Numbered from the stretch's first letter, positions 7,319 to 17,247 are shown. The stretch: 64,000 nucleotides of DNA from Croceibacterium_A sp035626815 (GCA_035626815.1 DASPMY010000044.1:1-64000); one strand, 5' to 3'. Program-made: numbers and translations. The notes: a model not told the origin generated them from the letters alone.

Positions 7319-9421
7319 TTGAGCGAACGCGTCGAGCGGAGCGGGCTGCAGGTCGATGCCGCGTTGGCCGGGTTCATCGAGGGCGAGGTGCTCGCCCCGC
7401 TCGGGCGCGACGCGGCGGCGTTCTGGGCCGGCTTCGCCGATCTCGTCCGCCGCTTCGCCCCGCGCAACCTGGCGCTGCTCGACAAGCGCGACGAGCTGCA
7501 GGCGCAGATCGACCGCTGGCACGGCGAGCAGCGCGGCCAGCCGCACGATCCGCCCGCCTATCGCGCGTTCCTCGAGCGGATCGGCTACCTCGTCCCCGAG
7601 CCCGCTCCGTTCGAGATCGGCACCCGCAACGTCGACGTGGAAATCGGCGCGATGGCCGGGCCGCAGCTGGTGGTGCCGGCGCTCAACGCGCGTTTCGTGC
7701 TCAACGCGGCCAATGCGCGCTGGGGCAGCCTTTACGACGCCTACTACGGCACCGACGCGCTGCCCGATGCCCCGGCTGCCACCGGGCCCGGCTACGATGC
7801 CCGGCGCGGCGCGGCGGTGATCGAGGCGGCGCGGGCGTTCCTCGACCTCGCGGTGCCGCTCGACACCATGAGCTGGAGCGAGATCGGCGGCCCCGGCGAC
7901 CTCGCGCTGTGCGATCCCGACCAGCTGCTCGGCCGCACCGTGAAAGGCTTCGTGTTCTGCAACAACGGCCTGCACGTCGAGGTCGTGTTCGACCGCGAGC
8001 ACCCCGTGGGCCGCGATGACCGCGCCGGGATCGCCGACGTGCGGCTCGAGGCGGCGCTGACCACGATCGTCGATCTCGAGGATTCGATCGCCGCGGTCGA
8101 CGCCGCGGACAAGCTCGCCGCCTACCGCAACTGGCTCGGGGTGCTGCGCGGCGACCTCGAGGCGCGCTTCGACAAGGCCGGCCGGGCGATGACCCGCCGG
8201 CTCGAGCCCGATCTCGCCATCACCTGCGGCGACGGCGGCGAGATCGCGCTAGCGGGCCGCAGCCTGCTGTTCGTGCGCACCGTCGGCCATTTGATGACCA
8301 CCCCGGCGATCCTCCAGCCGGGGAATGCGGAGATTCCCGAGGGCATCCTCGACGCGGTCGTCACCGGGGCGATCGGCGCGCTCGATGTCGCCGGGCTCAC
8401 GCGCCGCCGCAACAGCCGCTGCGGCTCGATCTACGTCGTCAAGCCGAAGATGCACGGGCCCGAGGAATGCGCCTTCACCAACGACCTGTTCGACGCGGTC
8501 GAGGACCTGCTCGGCCTCGAGCGCCACACGATCAAGGTCGGGGTGATGGACGAGGAGCGCCGCACCAGCGCCAACCTCGCCGCCTGCATCCACGCGGTGA
8601 AGGACCGCATCGCGTTCATCAACACCGGCTTCCTCGACCGCACCGGCGACGAGATCCACACCTCGATGCGCGCCGGGCCGATGATCCGCAAGGGGGCCAT
8701 GAAAGCCTCGACCTGGCTTGAGGCTTACGAAAAGCGCAACGTTGCCATAGGCCTGGCGTGCGGTCTTTCCGGCAAGGCGCAGATCGGCAAGGGGATGTGG
8801 GCCGCGCCCGAGCGGATGCACGCGATGCTCGAGGAGAAGGAGGCGCACCTGCTCGCCGGCGCCAACACCGCCTGGGTGCCGTCGCCGACCGCGGCGGTCC
8901 TCCACGCGCTGCATTATCACGCGGTCGACGTGTTCGACGTGCAGCCGCGGCTCGGCGATCCGCCGGGGCTCGACGCGCTGCTGACGATCCCGCTCGCCGA
9001 TGCCCGCTGGAGCGATGCCGAGATCGCCGCCGAGCTCGACACCAACTGCCAGAGCCTGCTCGGCTACGTCGTGCGCTGGATCGGACAGGGCATCGGCTGC
9101 TCGAAAGTGCCCGACCTCGGCGACGTCGGCCTGATGGAGGACCGCGCGACGCTGCGAATCTCCAGCCAGCATCTCGCCAACTGGCTGCTCCACGGGGTCG
9201 CCAGCGCCGAGCAGGTCGTCGACTCGCTCAAGCGCATGGCCGCGCGGGTCGACGCGCAGAACGCCGGCGATCCCGCCTACCGCCCGATGGCCGGCCGGTG
9301 GGACAGCCATCCGGCGTTCCTCGCCGCGCGCGATCTCGTGTTCGAGGGGCTCGCCCAGCCGAACGGCTACACCGAGCCGCTGCTCCATGCTTGGCGGCTG
9401 CAGGTCAAGGGCGGCGGTTGA
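7319..9421 (+). CDS. glcB: malate synthase G
   Basis: It condenses glyoxylate and acetyl-CoA to malate in the glyoxylate bypass. At 700 residues it matches the G isoform (about 720) rather than the shorter A form. Conserved parts include TTIVDLEDSIAAVDAADK, SLLFVRTVGHLMTTPAI, the KMHGPEECAFTNDLFDAVEDLLGL region, and the C-terminal ISSQHLANWLLHG. The TTG start at 7319 has AGGAG about 8 nt upstream and yields the expected N-terminus with little extension. It is divergent from the hydrolase-astA-astB operon. Isocitrate lyase is not in the window. Confidence 0.97.
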   Translation: MSERVERSGLQVDAALAGFIEGEVLAPLGRDAAAFWAGFADLVRRFAPRNLALLDKRDELQAQIDRWHGEQRGQPHDPPAYRAFLERIGYLVPEPAPFEIGTRNVDVEIGAMAGPQLVVPALNARFVLNAANARWGSLYDAYYGTDALPDAPAATGPGYDARRGAAVIEAARAFLDLAVPLDTMSWSEIGGPGDLALCDPDQLLGRTVKGFVFCNNGLHVEVVFDREHPVGRDDRAGIADVRLEAALTTIVDLEDSIAAVDAADKLAAYRNWLGVLRGDLEARFDKAGRAMTRRLEPDLAITCGDGGEIALAGRSLLFVRTVGHLMTTPAILQPGNAEIPEGILDAVVTGAIGALDVAGLTRRRNSRCGSIYVVKPKMHGPEECAFTNDLFDAVEDLLGLERHTIKVGVMDEERRTSANLAACIHAVKDRIAFINTGFLDRTGDEIHTSMRAGPMIRKGAMKASTWLEAYEKRNVAIGLACGLSGKAQIGKGMWAAPERMHAMLEEKEAHLLAGANTAWVPSPTAAVLHALHYHAVDVFDVQPRLGDPPGLDALLTIPLADARWSDAEIAAELDTNCQSLLGYVVRWIGQGIGCSKVPDLGDVGLMEDRATLRISSQHLANWLLHGVASAEQVVDSLKRMAARVDAQNAGDPAYRPMAGRWDSHPAFLAARDLVFEGLAQPNGYTEPLLHAWRLQVKGGG

Positions 9422-9585
9422 CGGGTCCCGCGCGCCCGCTCATCACGGCTCGGGACGATGACGATCGGCGCGGGAGGATAGCGGAAAACAGTTCGACCCG
9501 CCGAAGCGGGCCGATCCGGGCGATGCCCAATTCCGGGGATGCACCGGGGCGCGGCGCGGAGCCGGCCCCGGGAACCGAATGACGA

Positions 9586-9810
9586 TCAGGCGCTGACCGG
9601 GGGATTTTCCCCGCTGTCCGATTCCATGATCAGCAGCACCAGGATCACGACGATCGCGGCGATCCCGATGCCCATGCCGGTGCGGCTGAGCTCCTCGCCT
9701 TCGACCGGCGAGCTGACGCGGACGTCCGTCGCGGCCGCCTGAGCCGCCACCGGAGCGAAAGCCAGCGAGGCGGCCACCAGCGCAGACTGCGCAATCTTAC
9801 CAAACTTCAT
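9586..9810 (-). CDS. small exported membrane protein
   Basis: The 74-residue product starts at ATG 9810 with AGGAG about 9 nt upstream; an upstream in-frame ATG at 9912 lacks a ribosome-binding site. A signal peptide (MKFGKIAQSALVAASLAF, cleavage after AQA) is followed by TDVRVSSPVEGEELSR. One transmembrane segment (GIAAIVVILVLLIM) and a short acidic tail (ESDSGENPPVSA) complete it. Similar small proteins are common in sphingomonads, but no function is known. Nothing else of note lies between it and malate synthase. Confidence 0.75.
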   Translation of the reverse strand: MKFGKIAQSALVAASLAFAPVAAQAAATDVRVSSPVEGEELSRTGMGIGIAAIVVILVLLIMESDSGENPPVSA

Positions 9811-9936
9811 ACGACATCTCCTGCCTGGTGATAAACAAGGGGGGGCACCAGCGGGCGCCAAATGGCTGAAACCGCCCTTCGATACAAGGCCGGCCAAGCG
9901 GAAATGACTCATTTCAACAGGAGTGTGGCCGCATGA

Positions 9937-10752
9937 CTACGACAATTCACGCGCGAGCGCGACGAATTCGTCGATGACGAGCGTCTCGGCGCGCCGCTGC
10001 GGGTCGATGCCGAGCGTGCCGAGCGCCTCGACCGCCCCGGGCAGGCCCCTGAGGCTTTGCCGCAGCATCTTGCGGCGCTGGCCGAAGGCGGCCGCGGTCA
10101 CCCGTTCGAGCACGCCTGCCGAAACGCCGTCGGGTTGCTCGGCCGGCTCGACGTGGACGACCGCGCTCATCACCTTGGGCGGCGGGGTGAACGCGCTGCG
10201 ATGGACCTTCATCGCGAGGCGCGGCCGCGCCCGCCATTGCGCCAGCACCGCCAGCCGGCCGTAAGCCCCGGTTCCGGGGGCGGCGACGATGCGTTGCGCA
10301 ACCTCCTGCTGGAACATCAGCGTCAGGCTGGCCCACTGCGGCGGCCACGCGTCGACGCCGAGCCAGCCGGTGAACAGCGCGGTGCCGACGTTGTACGGCA
10401 GGTTCGCGGCGACCGCGTAAGGCTCGCCCACCAGCGCGTCATGGTCGATCGCCAGCGCGTCGCCGTGGACCACGCGCAAATGCCCGGGAAAGGCCTCCGC
10501 CAGCGCTTCGAGCGCGGGCAGGCAGCGGCGGTCGGTTTCGATGGCCGTGACGCGCGCGCCGGCGCGCAGCAGGGCGCGCGTCAGTCCGCCGGGGCCCGGG
10601 CCGATCTCGAGCACCGCGCGCCCCGTAAGGTTGCCGGGAATCGCGGCGATGCGGCCGAGCAGCTGCTCGTCGAGCAGGAAGTTCTGGCCGAGCGCCTTGG
10701 AAGCGCTCAGCCCGTGCGCGGCGATGACCTCGCGCAGCGGCGGCAGCGTCAC
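9937..10752 (-). CDS. rsmA: 16S rRNA (adenine1518/1519-N6)-dimethyltransferase
   Basis: RsmA (KsgA) dimethylates two adenines in the 3' hairpin of 16S rRNA late in small-subunit assembly. The 271-residue protein has the typical KALGQNFLLDEQLL start, SAM motif I LEIGPGPGGLTRALL, the acidic motif II AIETDRRCLPAL, and catalytic NLPYNV (motif IV). The C-terminal RNA-binding domain includes FTPPPKVMSAVV and AFGQRRKMLRQSL. The GTG start at 10752 overlaps the pdxA stop as GTGA, so the much longer open frame upstream is not used. It is the last gene of the lptD-surA-pdxA-rsmA run, an order widely conserved in proteobacteria. Confidence 0.97.
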   Translation of the reverse strand: MTLPPLREVIAAHGLSASKALGQNFLLDEQLLGRIAAIPGNLTGRAVLEIGPGPGGLTRALLRAGARVTAIETDRRCLPALEALAEAFPGHLRVVHGDALAIDHDALVGEPYAVAANLPYNVGTALFTGWLGVDAWPPQWASLTLMFQQEVAQRIVAAPGTGAYGRLAVLAQWRARPRLAMKVHRSAFTPPPKVMSAVVHVEPAEQPDGVSAGVLERVTAAAFGQRRKMLRQSLRGLPGAVEALGTLGIDPQRRAETLVIDEFVALARELS

Positions 10753-11747
10753 TCCGCGGCTCGCCGCGCCGCGATCTCGCCGGCGAGACGAATCGCCGCG
10801 ATCGTCGCCCCGGGATCCGCCGCGCCCGTTCCGGCGATGCCGAACGCGGTGCCGTGGTCGGGCGAGGTGCGGACCACCGGAAGGCCGAGCGTGACGTTGA
10901 CGCCCTGGTCGAAGTCGAGCGCCTTGAGCGGCACCAGCGCCTGGTCGTGATACATCGCGATGGCGACGTCGTAGGTCGCGCGCATGTGCGGGGCGAACAC
11001 GGAGTCGGCCGGGTGCGGACCCGTGGCGTCGATGCCCTCGGCGCACAGGGCGGCGATCGCCGGGGCGATGATCTCGATCTCCTCGCGGCCCATCCGCCCG
11101 GCTTCGCCGGCGTGCGGATTGAGGCCGCAGACCGCCAGCCGCGGCGCGGCGATGCCGAAGTCCTGGCGCAGCGCCCGCGCGACGATGGCCGAGCGGCGGC
11201 GGATGAGCTCGACCGACAGCCGGGCGGGCACTTCGGCCAGCGGGCAGTGGACCGTCATCGGCACCGTGCGCAGGCGCGGCCCGGCGAGCATCATCACCGC
11301 GGCGTCGGCCGGAACCGCGCACGCTGCGGCGACGAACTCGGTCTGGCCGGGGAAAGCGAACCCGACGCCGGCCAGCGCGTGCTTCGACACCGGTCCGGTG
11401 ACGAGCGCGGCCGCCCGGCCTTGCGCGACCAGCCCGGTCGCCGCCTCGAGCGAGGCCAGCGCGAGACGGGCGCCGGCGGCATCGGGCGAGCCCGGGGCGT
11501 AGGGTCCATCGTGCAGGCCTATCACCGGCAGCGCCGCGGCAAAGCGCTCCAGCGCCTCCGCCGGATCGTCGACGAGCGCTATGGGCACCGCCAGCCCGCG
11601 CCGCTCGGCCGCCGCCCGCAGCACACCCGCGCCGCCGGCGACCACGAACGGGGGCAAGCGCTCGGCGCCGCGCCGCGCCCACGCCTCACACGCCAGCTCG
11701 GGCCCGATTCCCGCGGGATCGCCCAGCGACAGGGCGAGCGGGGTCAT
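10749..11747 (-). CDS. pdxA: 4-hydroxythreonine-4-phosphate dehydrogenase
   Basis: PdxA oxidises 4-phosphohydroxy-L-threonine in the DXP-dependent pyridoxal 5'-phosphate pathway. The 332-residue length fits the family. It starts MTPLALSLGDPAGIGPEL, the diagnostic motif. Metal-binding histidines lie in VPMTVHCPLAEVP, AMYHDQALVPLK and TSPDHGTAFGIAGTG. TGPVSKHAL contains conserved phosphate-binding residues. It follows surA with 3 nt between stop and start, and its own stop overlaps the start of rsmA, so the three genes are tightly coupled. Confidence 0.97.
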   Translation of the reverse strand: MTPLALSLGDPAGIGPELACEAWARRGAERLPPFVVAGGAGVLRAAAERRGLAVPIALVDDPAEALERFAAALPVIGLHDGPYAPGSPDAAGARLALASLEAATGLVAQGRAAALVTGPVSKHALAGVGFAFPGQTEFVAAACAVPADAAVMMLAGPRLRTVPMTVHCPLAEVPARLSVELIRRRSAIVARALRQDFGIAAPRLAVCGLNPHAGEAGRMGREEIEIIAPAIAALCAEGIDATGPHPADSVFAPHMRATYDVAIAMYHDQALVPLKALDFDQGVNVTLGLPVVRTSPDHGTAFGIAGTGAADPGATIAAIRLAGEIAARRAAE

Positions 11748-11750
11748 CGC

Positions 11751-13100
11751 TCAGTTATATTCGATGACCGCGTCGCGGCGCAGGTCGCGCAAGTAGCGTT
11801 GCGCGCGCTTGTTGATCCGGTCCTCCTCGAGCGAGGCCCGCAGCTCCTCGCGGTCGGGGCCGTTGTCGACCTCGGGATCGTCGCGGCCGCACAGCATCAG
11901 CACGCGGATGCCGTCGTCGAGCGAGCCGAACGGCGGGGTGGACTGGCCGATGTTGAGCTCGAGCAGCGGCGCCTGCAGCGCCTCGGGCAGCGAGCGGACC
12001 GGGATCTGGTCGTTGGCGACGACTTGCGCGCCCATCGCCGCGGAGGCGCTGTCGGCCTCGCCGCACCCGCGGATCTGCTGCACTGCCTGGGCGAAGGCGC
12101 CGGCCCGCTGGCGCGCCTCGTCCTCGGAAATGCCCTCGGGGAAATCGAGCGCGATCTGCTTCAGGCTGAGCAGCGCGTCGCGCGGATCGGCCACGCCGAT
12201 CTGCCGCTTGTCGATCAGGTAGAGGATCGAGAACCCGCCGGGAATCTCGATCGGGCCGACCAGCTGGCCGGGCAGCAGCTGGGCCACGGCTTCCTCCAGC
12301 AGCGGGTTCTGCAGCTGCTCGAGCCGAATCCAGCCGAGGTCGCCGCCGACCGCGGCGGTCGAGGCCTCGGAGAACTGCCGGGCATAAGCCTGGAAGCTGC
12401 CGCCCTGGCGCAGCTGCTCGACGATCCGCTCGGCGTTTTGCAGCACCGCGTCGCGGTTCGCCGGGGTGGCGGAGAGGAAGATCTCGCCGACCCGGTACTC
12501 GGCCGAGCCGCGCGACGCCTGCAGGCGGTCGAACAGCTCGTTGACCTCGCTCGACGAGACGTTGACGAACGGGGCGACGTTGCGGCGCAGCAGGCGGTCC
12601 CACGAGATTTCGCCCTCGATCTGCCGCTTGAGCGACTGCGGCGAAGAGCCGGCCGCGCGCAAGTATGCGTCGAGCGCCTCGGACGAACGGTTGAAGCGCT
12701 CGGCGGCGAGCCGGTCATACGACTGCTGCACTTCTTCCGCGGTCGCGGTCATCTCCAGCGCCGTCGCTTCCTGAATCTGCAGCGTCTCGTCGATCAGGTT
12801 GCGCAGCACCTGCAGGCGCAAGCGCCTGAGCTCGTCCTCGGGCACTTCGGTGGCCTCGTTGGCGGCGAGCAGCAGCGCCACGCGCTGGTCGACGTCGGTG
12901 CCGGTGATGATCGTCCCGTTGACGATCGCCGTCGCGCGGCGCGTGCCGGTGTCGTTCTGGCCGAGGATGGTGATGTTCTCGGGGATGTTGAAGGTGTCGG
13001 AGGAGCTGGCTTCCCCGAGATCGACTTCCTGCTGGCCCGAAGCGGCCACCGCGCAGGCGGCCGCCAGAACGGCAGCCGCGACGATCTTACCCAGTTTCAT
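11751..13100 (-). CDS. surA: SurA-type periplasmic chaperone / peptidylprolyl isomerase
   Basis: SurA escorts unfolded outer-membrane proteins, including LptD, across the periplasm. The 449-residue product starts at ATG 13100 with a signal peptide (MKLGKIVAAAVLAAACAVA). The SurA N-terminal domain is visible (ATAIVNGTIITGTDVDQRVAL, then VLRNLIDETLQIQEA). One parvulin-type (PPIC) rotamase domain is clear (YRVGEIFLSATPANRDAVLQNA, FSEASTAAVGGDLGWI, LPGQLVGPIEIPGGFSILYL). A second C-terminal PPIC-like region is degenerate, as in many alphaproteobacteria. A longer start at 13232 is possible but would precede the signal peptide. It lies between lptD and pdxA. Confidence 0.93.
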   Translation of the reverse strand: MKLGKIVAAAVLAAACAVAASGQQEVDLGEASSSDTFNIPENITILGQNDTGTRRATAIVNGTIITGTDVDQRVALLLAANEATEVPEDELRRLRLQVLRNLIDETLQIQEATALEMTATAEEVQQSYDRLAAERFNRSSEALDAYLRAAGSSPQSLKRQIEGEISWDRLLRRNVAPFVNVSSSEVNELFDRLQASRGSAEYRVGEIFLSATPANRDAVLQNAERIVEQLRQGGSFQAYARQFSEASTAAVGGDLGWIRLEQLQNPLLEEAVAQLLPGQLVGPIEIPGGFSILYLIDKRQIGVADPRDALLSLKQIALDFPEGISEDEARQRAGAFAQAVQQIRGCGEADSASAAMGAQVVANDQIPVRSLPEALQAPLLELNIGQSTPPFGSLDDGIRVLMLCGRDDPEVDNGPDREELRASLEEDRINKRAQRYLRDLRRDAVIEYN

Positions 13101-13270
13101 GGTGAATTCGCTCACTCGCAAAATTCCTGTTGCCGGCGCCGGTCGCGCCTGTCCGTCCGGCGGCCGCTTGGCGGGAAGCGGCTTAACCGTAGCTGAGTTG
13201 GCGCGGATAGCGCGTTTGTCCGACTGTGCCAACGCAGATGGGGCGACTATCCGGAAGCCCGGCAGGCGCC

Positions 13271-15565
13271 TCAGCGGAAGCCGAGGTTGCGCAGCGAGAA
13301 ATAGACCCGGAAGCTGTCGCCGTCATCGGCGTCGGCCACCGAGACGTAGTCGCGCCGCCAGGTGAAGCCGAACTCGAGGCAGTCGTCGGCGTAGGCGATG
13401 CCGAGCCGGGTGCGCAGCGGCTCGAAGCCGTCGGAGGTGAAGCTCGGGTCCTCGTCGCGGTTGGTCAGGTTGACCACCGCCGAGCCGAACACCGACCAGT
13501 AGCGGGCAAACGCGACGCGCCCGGCGGCGCGCAGCTCCTCGCGGTCCTGCAGGTCCTCGAACGTCAGGTCGATGTCGCGGTTCAGCCGCAAGTAGCCGAC
13601 CTCGAGGTACGTCCGGTCGGAGCCGACCGTGGCGTCGATCTCGTTGCGGCGCACCGCGAAGTTGTCCTTGTCCACCCGGTAGCGGTGGGTGAACTTGACG
13701 AAGTCCTTGTAGCGCACCTCGGTGCGGCCGACCCAGTCGGAGAACTGCTCGGTCAGCCCGGTGCCGTTGGGGAACAGCGTCGGCTTGTCGGTCAGGCGAT
13801 AGGACTGGCCGATCGTCGCCTTGATCCGCCAGCTGGGAAAGTCGAGTTGCCAGTCGACCCCGTAAGTCACGCGCGCGCCGTCCTCGACGCGGTCGTAGCC
13901 GGGGAAGCGGTTGAGCGCGAACAGGTTGCTGTCCTCGAGATCGATCGCCCGCGCATCCTCGTTGGGGATGGCGAGGTTGCGGATCGCCGGGCTGGCGACG
14001 AGCTGGACGCGCGGGGTGACCACCTGGCTGCCGCCGAGGAAGCTGCCGACGAACGGCCATTTCAGGTCGATCGCCCCGATCGCCACGCCGCGGGTCTCCC
14101 ACCCGCGGTTGCCGCGGTAGGCGGCGGTCACCGTGGTGAGGTTCTCGTCCGAGTGATAGACGTCGCCGCGCATCAGCGCGGTGACCGTCAGTTCCTGGCC
14201 CCACGCGGTGATCCGCCGCATGTTCCACTCGGCCCGGGCGAAGGCGCGCTGGGTGTCCTGCCCGTCGGTGCGGGTGATCGCCAGCGAGTTGGCCTGGACC
14301 TCGAGCACGCCGCCGAGCAGCGGATCGGCGAAGCGCCGGCGGTAGTCGATCACCGGCAGCGCGACCGGCACCAGACCTTGCGGCTGCGGCACCAGCAGCG
14401 CCTGCGTCACCCACCCGGCGACCGACAGGTAACTGTCGTCGTCGATCCGCTCGAGATTGACCGTCGAGCGCAGCCGGTCGTCGCGGCTGATGTCGTAGCG
14501 GCGCAGGAAGGTGCGGTCCGACGCCAGACGCACCGAGGCGGTCGCGCTCCAGTTGCGATCGAGCTGGAAGCGTCCGTTGGTGAAGAAGTAGCCGCGGAAA
14601 TCCTTCTCCGCGAGCGGCACCGCGGCGCCGAGCGGAATTCGGCTGCCGTAGGTCGCGTAGCCGGTGACCTGGAACGCGCCGCGGCTGGTCAGCGCGCGGT
14701 ACTGCGCCGAGACCATCGGCAGCGCATCGGTGTAGAGGTAGGCCGACAGCATCAGGTCGCGGTTTTCGGCCAGCCGCGCGTAGTAGCTGCCGGTCAGCTC
14801 GACGCCATTGGTGGTGGTCAGCGCCAGGTCGGGCACGAGGAAGCCCGAGCTGGCCGAGCCGTCAGAGCGGACCGACAGGCCCGGCAGCGGCAGCACGCGG
14901 TGGCCGAACAGCTCGAGGTAGGCGCCTTCGAAGCGGATGCGCTTGGTGGCGGCGTCGTAAAACACGCGGCGCGCGGTGATCCGCCAGCTCGGCTCCTTGG
15001 GGCAGCCGTCGTCGTCGACCACCGGGCACCCCGAATAGGCAGCGCGCTCGAGCACGACGTCGCCCGCCGCGTCGCGCCGACCCTCGACCGCGGCCAGCCG
15101 GCCGCCTTCGCGGAACGCCAGCAGCAGGTTGCTCATCGCCCCGGCCTTGAGCTCGTCGGTCAGCTCGAGGCGGTCGGTGAACAGCTGGTTGCCGTCCTCG
15201 TCGACGAAGCGGATGTTGCCCGTGGCGACGATCTGCCCGCTGGTCCGGTTCCAGCTGACCGCGTCGGCGCGGACCGACTGGTCGCCCGAGCGCAGCAGGA
15301 CGTTGCCGGTGGCGGTGACCACATCGCTGTCGCTGTCGTAGCTCAGCCCGTCCGCCTCGAAGGCGATCTGCCGCTGGCCGCTGGCGTCGTCACCGGGCAC
15401 TTCGGTGGCGAGCGCTCCGCTCGCCGCGGCGCCCTGCTGGGGCTCGTCCTGCGCCCGCGCCGCGCCCGGCAGCAACACCAGGGCGAGGGTCAGCGCCGCG
15501 CCCCAATGAAGTCGTTGCAGCCGGTAGGCAGGAGCTTGCAACGGGGTCTCCGGGCCGGGGGGCAT
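13271..15565 (-). CDS. lptD: LPS-assembly protein LptD
   Basis: LptD is the outer-membrane beta-barrel that inserts lipopolysaccharide into the outer leaflet with LptE. The 764-residue product from ATG 15565 has a signal peptide ending GAARAQ. An OstA-like periplasmic domain follows (QIAFEADGLSYDSDSDVVTATGNVLL, MSNLLLAFREGGRLAAVEG). The long C-terminal LptD domain ends in an aromatic residue plus Arg (SLRNLGFR), as expected for a barrel. Two cysteines near SGCPVVDDDGCPKEP correspond to the conserved Cys region of the N-terminal domain. It heads the run lptD-surA-pdxA-rsmA and is divergent from pepA, with promoters presumably in the 98-nt gap. Confidence 0.96.
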   Translation of the reverse strand: MPPGPETPLQAPAYRLQRLHWGAALTLALVLLPGAARAQDEPQQGAAASGALATEVPGDDASGQRQIAFEADGLSYDSDSDVVTATGNVLLRSGDQSVRADAVSWNRTSGQIVATGNIRFVDEDGNQLFTDRLELTDELKAGAMSNLLLAFREGGRLAAVEGRRDAAGDVVLERAAYSGCPVVDDDGCPKEPSWRITARRVFYDAATKRIRFEGAYLELFGHRVLPLPGLSVRSDGSASSGFLVPDLALTTTNGVELTGSYYARLAENRDLMLSAYLYTDALPMVSAQYRALTSRGAFQVTGYATYGSRIPLGAAVPLAEKDFRGYFFTNGRFQLDRNWSATASVRLASDRTFLRRYDISRDDRLRSTVNLERIDDDSYLSVAGWVTQALLVPQPQGLVPVALPVIDYRRRFADPLLGGVLEVQANSLAITRTDGQDTQRAFARAEWNMRRITAWGQELTVTALMRGDVYHSDENLTTVTAAYRGNRGWETRGVAIGAIDLKWPFVGSFLGGSQVVTPRVQLVASPAIRNLAIPNEDARAIDLEDSNLFALNRFPGYDRVEDGARVTYGVDWQLDFPSWRIKATIGQSYRLTDKPTLFPNGTGLTEQFSDWVGRTEVRYKDFVKFTHRYRVDKDNFAVRRNEIDATVGSDRTYLEVGYLRLNRDIDLTFEDLQDREELRAAGRVAFARYWSVFGSAVVNLTNRDEDPSFTSDGFEPLRTRLGIAYADDCLEFGFTWRRDYVSVADADDGDSFRVYFSLRNLGFR

Positions 15566-15663
15566 GGCTTGCCTATCGCACCGCCTGCTTCTAACTGCAA
15601 CGCCAGCCATCCCGACCCCCGGCGGCCCCGCCGCAGCTCCCGCCCGCTCGACCCGGAGAGACC

Positions 15664-17124
15664 ATGAAGATCAGTTTCAGCGAAGCGTTAGCCCCGTCCG
15701 CGCCGCGCCTGCGGGCGCTCGTCGTGGAGCAGGACAAGCTGCCGGCGGGGCTCGAGCCGGCGGTCGAAGAAGGCGCCCGCGCGGCGCGTTTCAGCGGCAA
15801 GGCGGGGCAGCTGTTCGAGGCGTTCGTCGAGCGTGACGGCCAGGTCGTGCGGCTGGCGCTGGCCGGAGCCGGCGCCAACGGGGACGGCCGCGAGGCCGCG
15901 CTCGAGCGCGCCGGGGCGGCGCTGGCGGCGAAGTACCTGACCTCGGGCGAGGCGGCGCTCGCGTTCGATGCCGGAGCGAGCGGGCTCGGCGCCGACGAGG
16001 TGGCTGCGGTGCTCACCGGCCTGCGGCTGCGCGCGTGGCGGCACGACGCCTACCGCACCCGGCTCAAGGACGAGCAGAAGGCCTCGCTCGAGGACGTCGT
16101 CGTGGTCGGCGCGCCGGCCGGCAGCGAGGCGGCGTGGGAGGCGGCCACGGCGGTCGCCGACGGTGTCGAGTTCGCCCGCGAGCTGGTCACCGAGCCGGCC
16201 AACGTCATTTTTCCGGAAAGCTTCGTCGTGCGCTGCCGCGAGCGGTTCGCCGGCACCGGTGTCGAGCTGACCGTGCTCGGCGAGGCGGAGATGCGCGCGC
16301 TCGGCATGGGCGCGCTGCTCGGGGTCAACCAGGGCTCGGTGCGCGAGCCGCGGCTGCTGGCGCTCAAGTGGACCGGCGGCAAGCCGCACGCCAAGCCGAC
16401 GGTGTTCGTCGGCAAGGGGGTGACGTTCGACACCGGCGGAATCTCGATCAAGCCCGCCGCCGGGATGGAGGACATGAAGTGGGACATGGGCGGTGCCGCG
16501 GCGGTGGCCGGCGCGTTGCTCGGCCTCGCCCGGCGCCAGGCCAAGGCCAACGTCGTCGGCGTGTGCGGGCTGGTCGAGAACATGCCCGACGGCAAGGCGC
16601 AGCGCCCGGGCGACGTGGTCACCACGATGTCGGGCCAGACGGTCGAGGTGATCAACACCGACGCCGAAGGGCGGCTGGTGCTGTGCGACGCGATGACCTG
16701 GGCCCAGCGCGAATTCCACCCCGCGGCGCTGATCGACCTCGCCACGCTCACCGGGGCGATGATCATCTCGCTCGGGCACGAGCACGGCGGCATCTTCGCC
16801 AACGACGACGGCCTCGCCGAGGACCTGCTCGCCGCCGGCCGGGCGAGCGGCGACAAGCTGTGGCGCTTCCCGCTGGCACCGGCCTACGACAAGCTGCTCG
16901 ACAGCCAGATCGCCGACATGAAGAACGTCGGCCCGCGCTGGGCCGGCTCGATCACGGCCGCGCAGTACCTGCAGCGCTACGTCGAGGACGACACCCCGTG
17001 GGCGCACCTCGACATCGCCGGGATGGTCTGGGCCGACAAGCCCGGCGCGACGTGGGACAAGGGCGCCACCGGCTTCGGCGTGCGGCTGATCGACCGCTAC
17101 GTGCGCGACAAGCTGGAGGGGTAA
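15664..17124 (+). CDS. pepA: leucyl aminopeptidase (M17 family)
   Basis: This cytoplasmic dizinc exopeptidase of 486 residues removes N-terminal residues from peptides. The C-terminal catalytic domain has the M17 signature NTDAEGRL (331-338), Lys251 and Asp256 in VGKGVTFDTGGI, Asp274 in MKWDMGGAAA, and the Gly-Arg catalytic segment within the signature. The N-terminal macro-like domain occupies about residues 1-165. GGAGAG lies upstream of the ATG. holC follows on the same strand after a REP element, an order frequent in proteobacteria. Confidence 0.96.
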   Translation: MKISFSEALAPSAPRLRALVVEQDKLPAGLEPAVEEGARAARFSGKAGQLFEAFVERDGQVVRLALAGAGANGDGREAALERAGAALAAKYLTSGEAALAFDAGASGLGADEVAAVLTGLRLRAWRHDAYRTRLKDEQKASLEDVVVVGAPAGSEAAWEAATAVADGVEFARELVTEPANVIFPESFVVRCRERFAGTGVELTVLGEAEMRALGMGALLGVNQGSVREPRLLALKWTGGKPHAKPTVFVGKGVTFDTGGISIKPAAGMEDMKWDMGGAAAVAGALLGLARRQAKANVVGVCGLVENMPDGKAQRPGDVVTTMSGQTVEVINTDAEGRLVLCDAMTWAQREFHPAALIDLATLTGAMIISLGHEHGGIFANDDGLAEDLLAAGRASGDKLWRFPLAPAYDKLLDSQIADMKNVGPRWAGSITAAQYLQRYVEDDTPWAHLDIAGMVWADKPGATWDKGATGFGVRLIDRYVRDKLEG

Positions 17125-17134
17125 TTCCATTCAC

Positions 17135-17247
17135 TCCGTCATTGCGAGCGTAGCGAAGCAATCCAGGGCGTCACCCGCAGCCGCCCTGGATGGGTTGGTC
17201 GGTGGCCACCTTCGGTCCTTCGCTTTGCTCCTCGCAATGACGACGGA
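17135..17247. repeat. REP-like inverted repeat between pepA and holC
   Basis: TCCGTCATTGCGAGCGTAGC at the left end is mirrored by TCGCAATGACGACGGA at the right end. A second inner pair, TCCAGGGCG and CGCCCTGGA, completes a branched hairpin. The TCATTGCGAGCG...AAGCAATCCAG core is a widespread alphaproteobacterial repetitive palindrome. The right arm runs into the GGAGGG used as the ribosome-binding site of holC. Confidence 0.85.

Noticed and set aside
7220..8002. N-terminal extension of the M20 hydrolase frame
   Set aside because: Antisense to malate synthase; the family N-terminus begins at ATG 7219.
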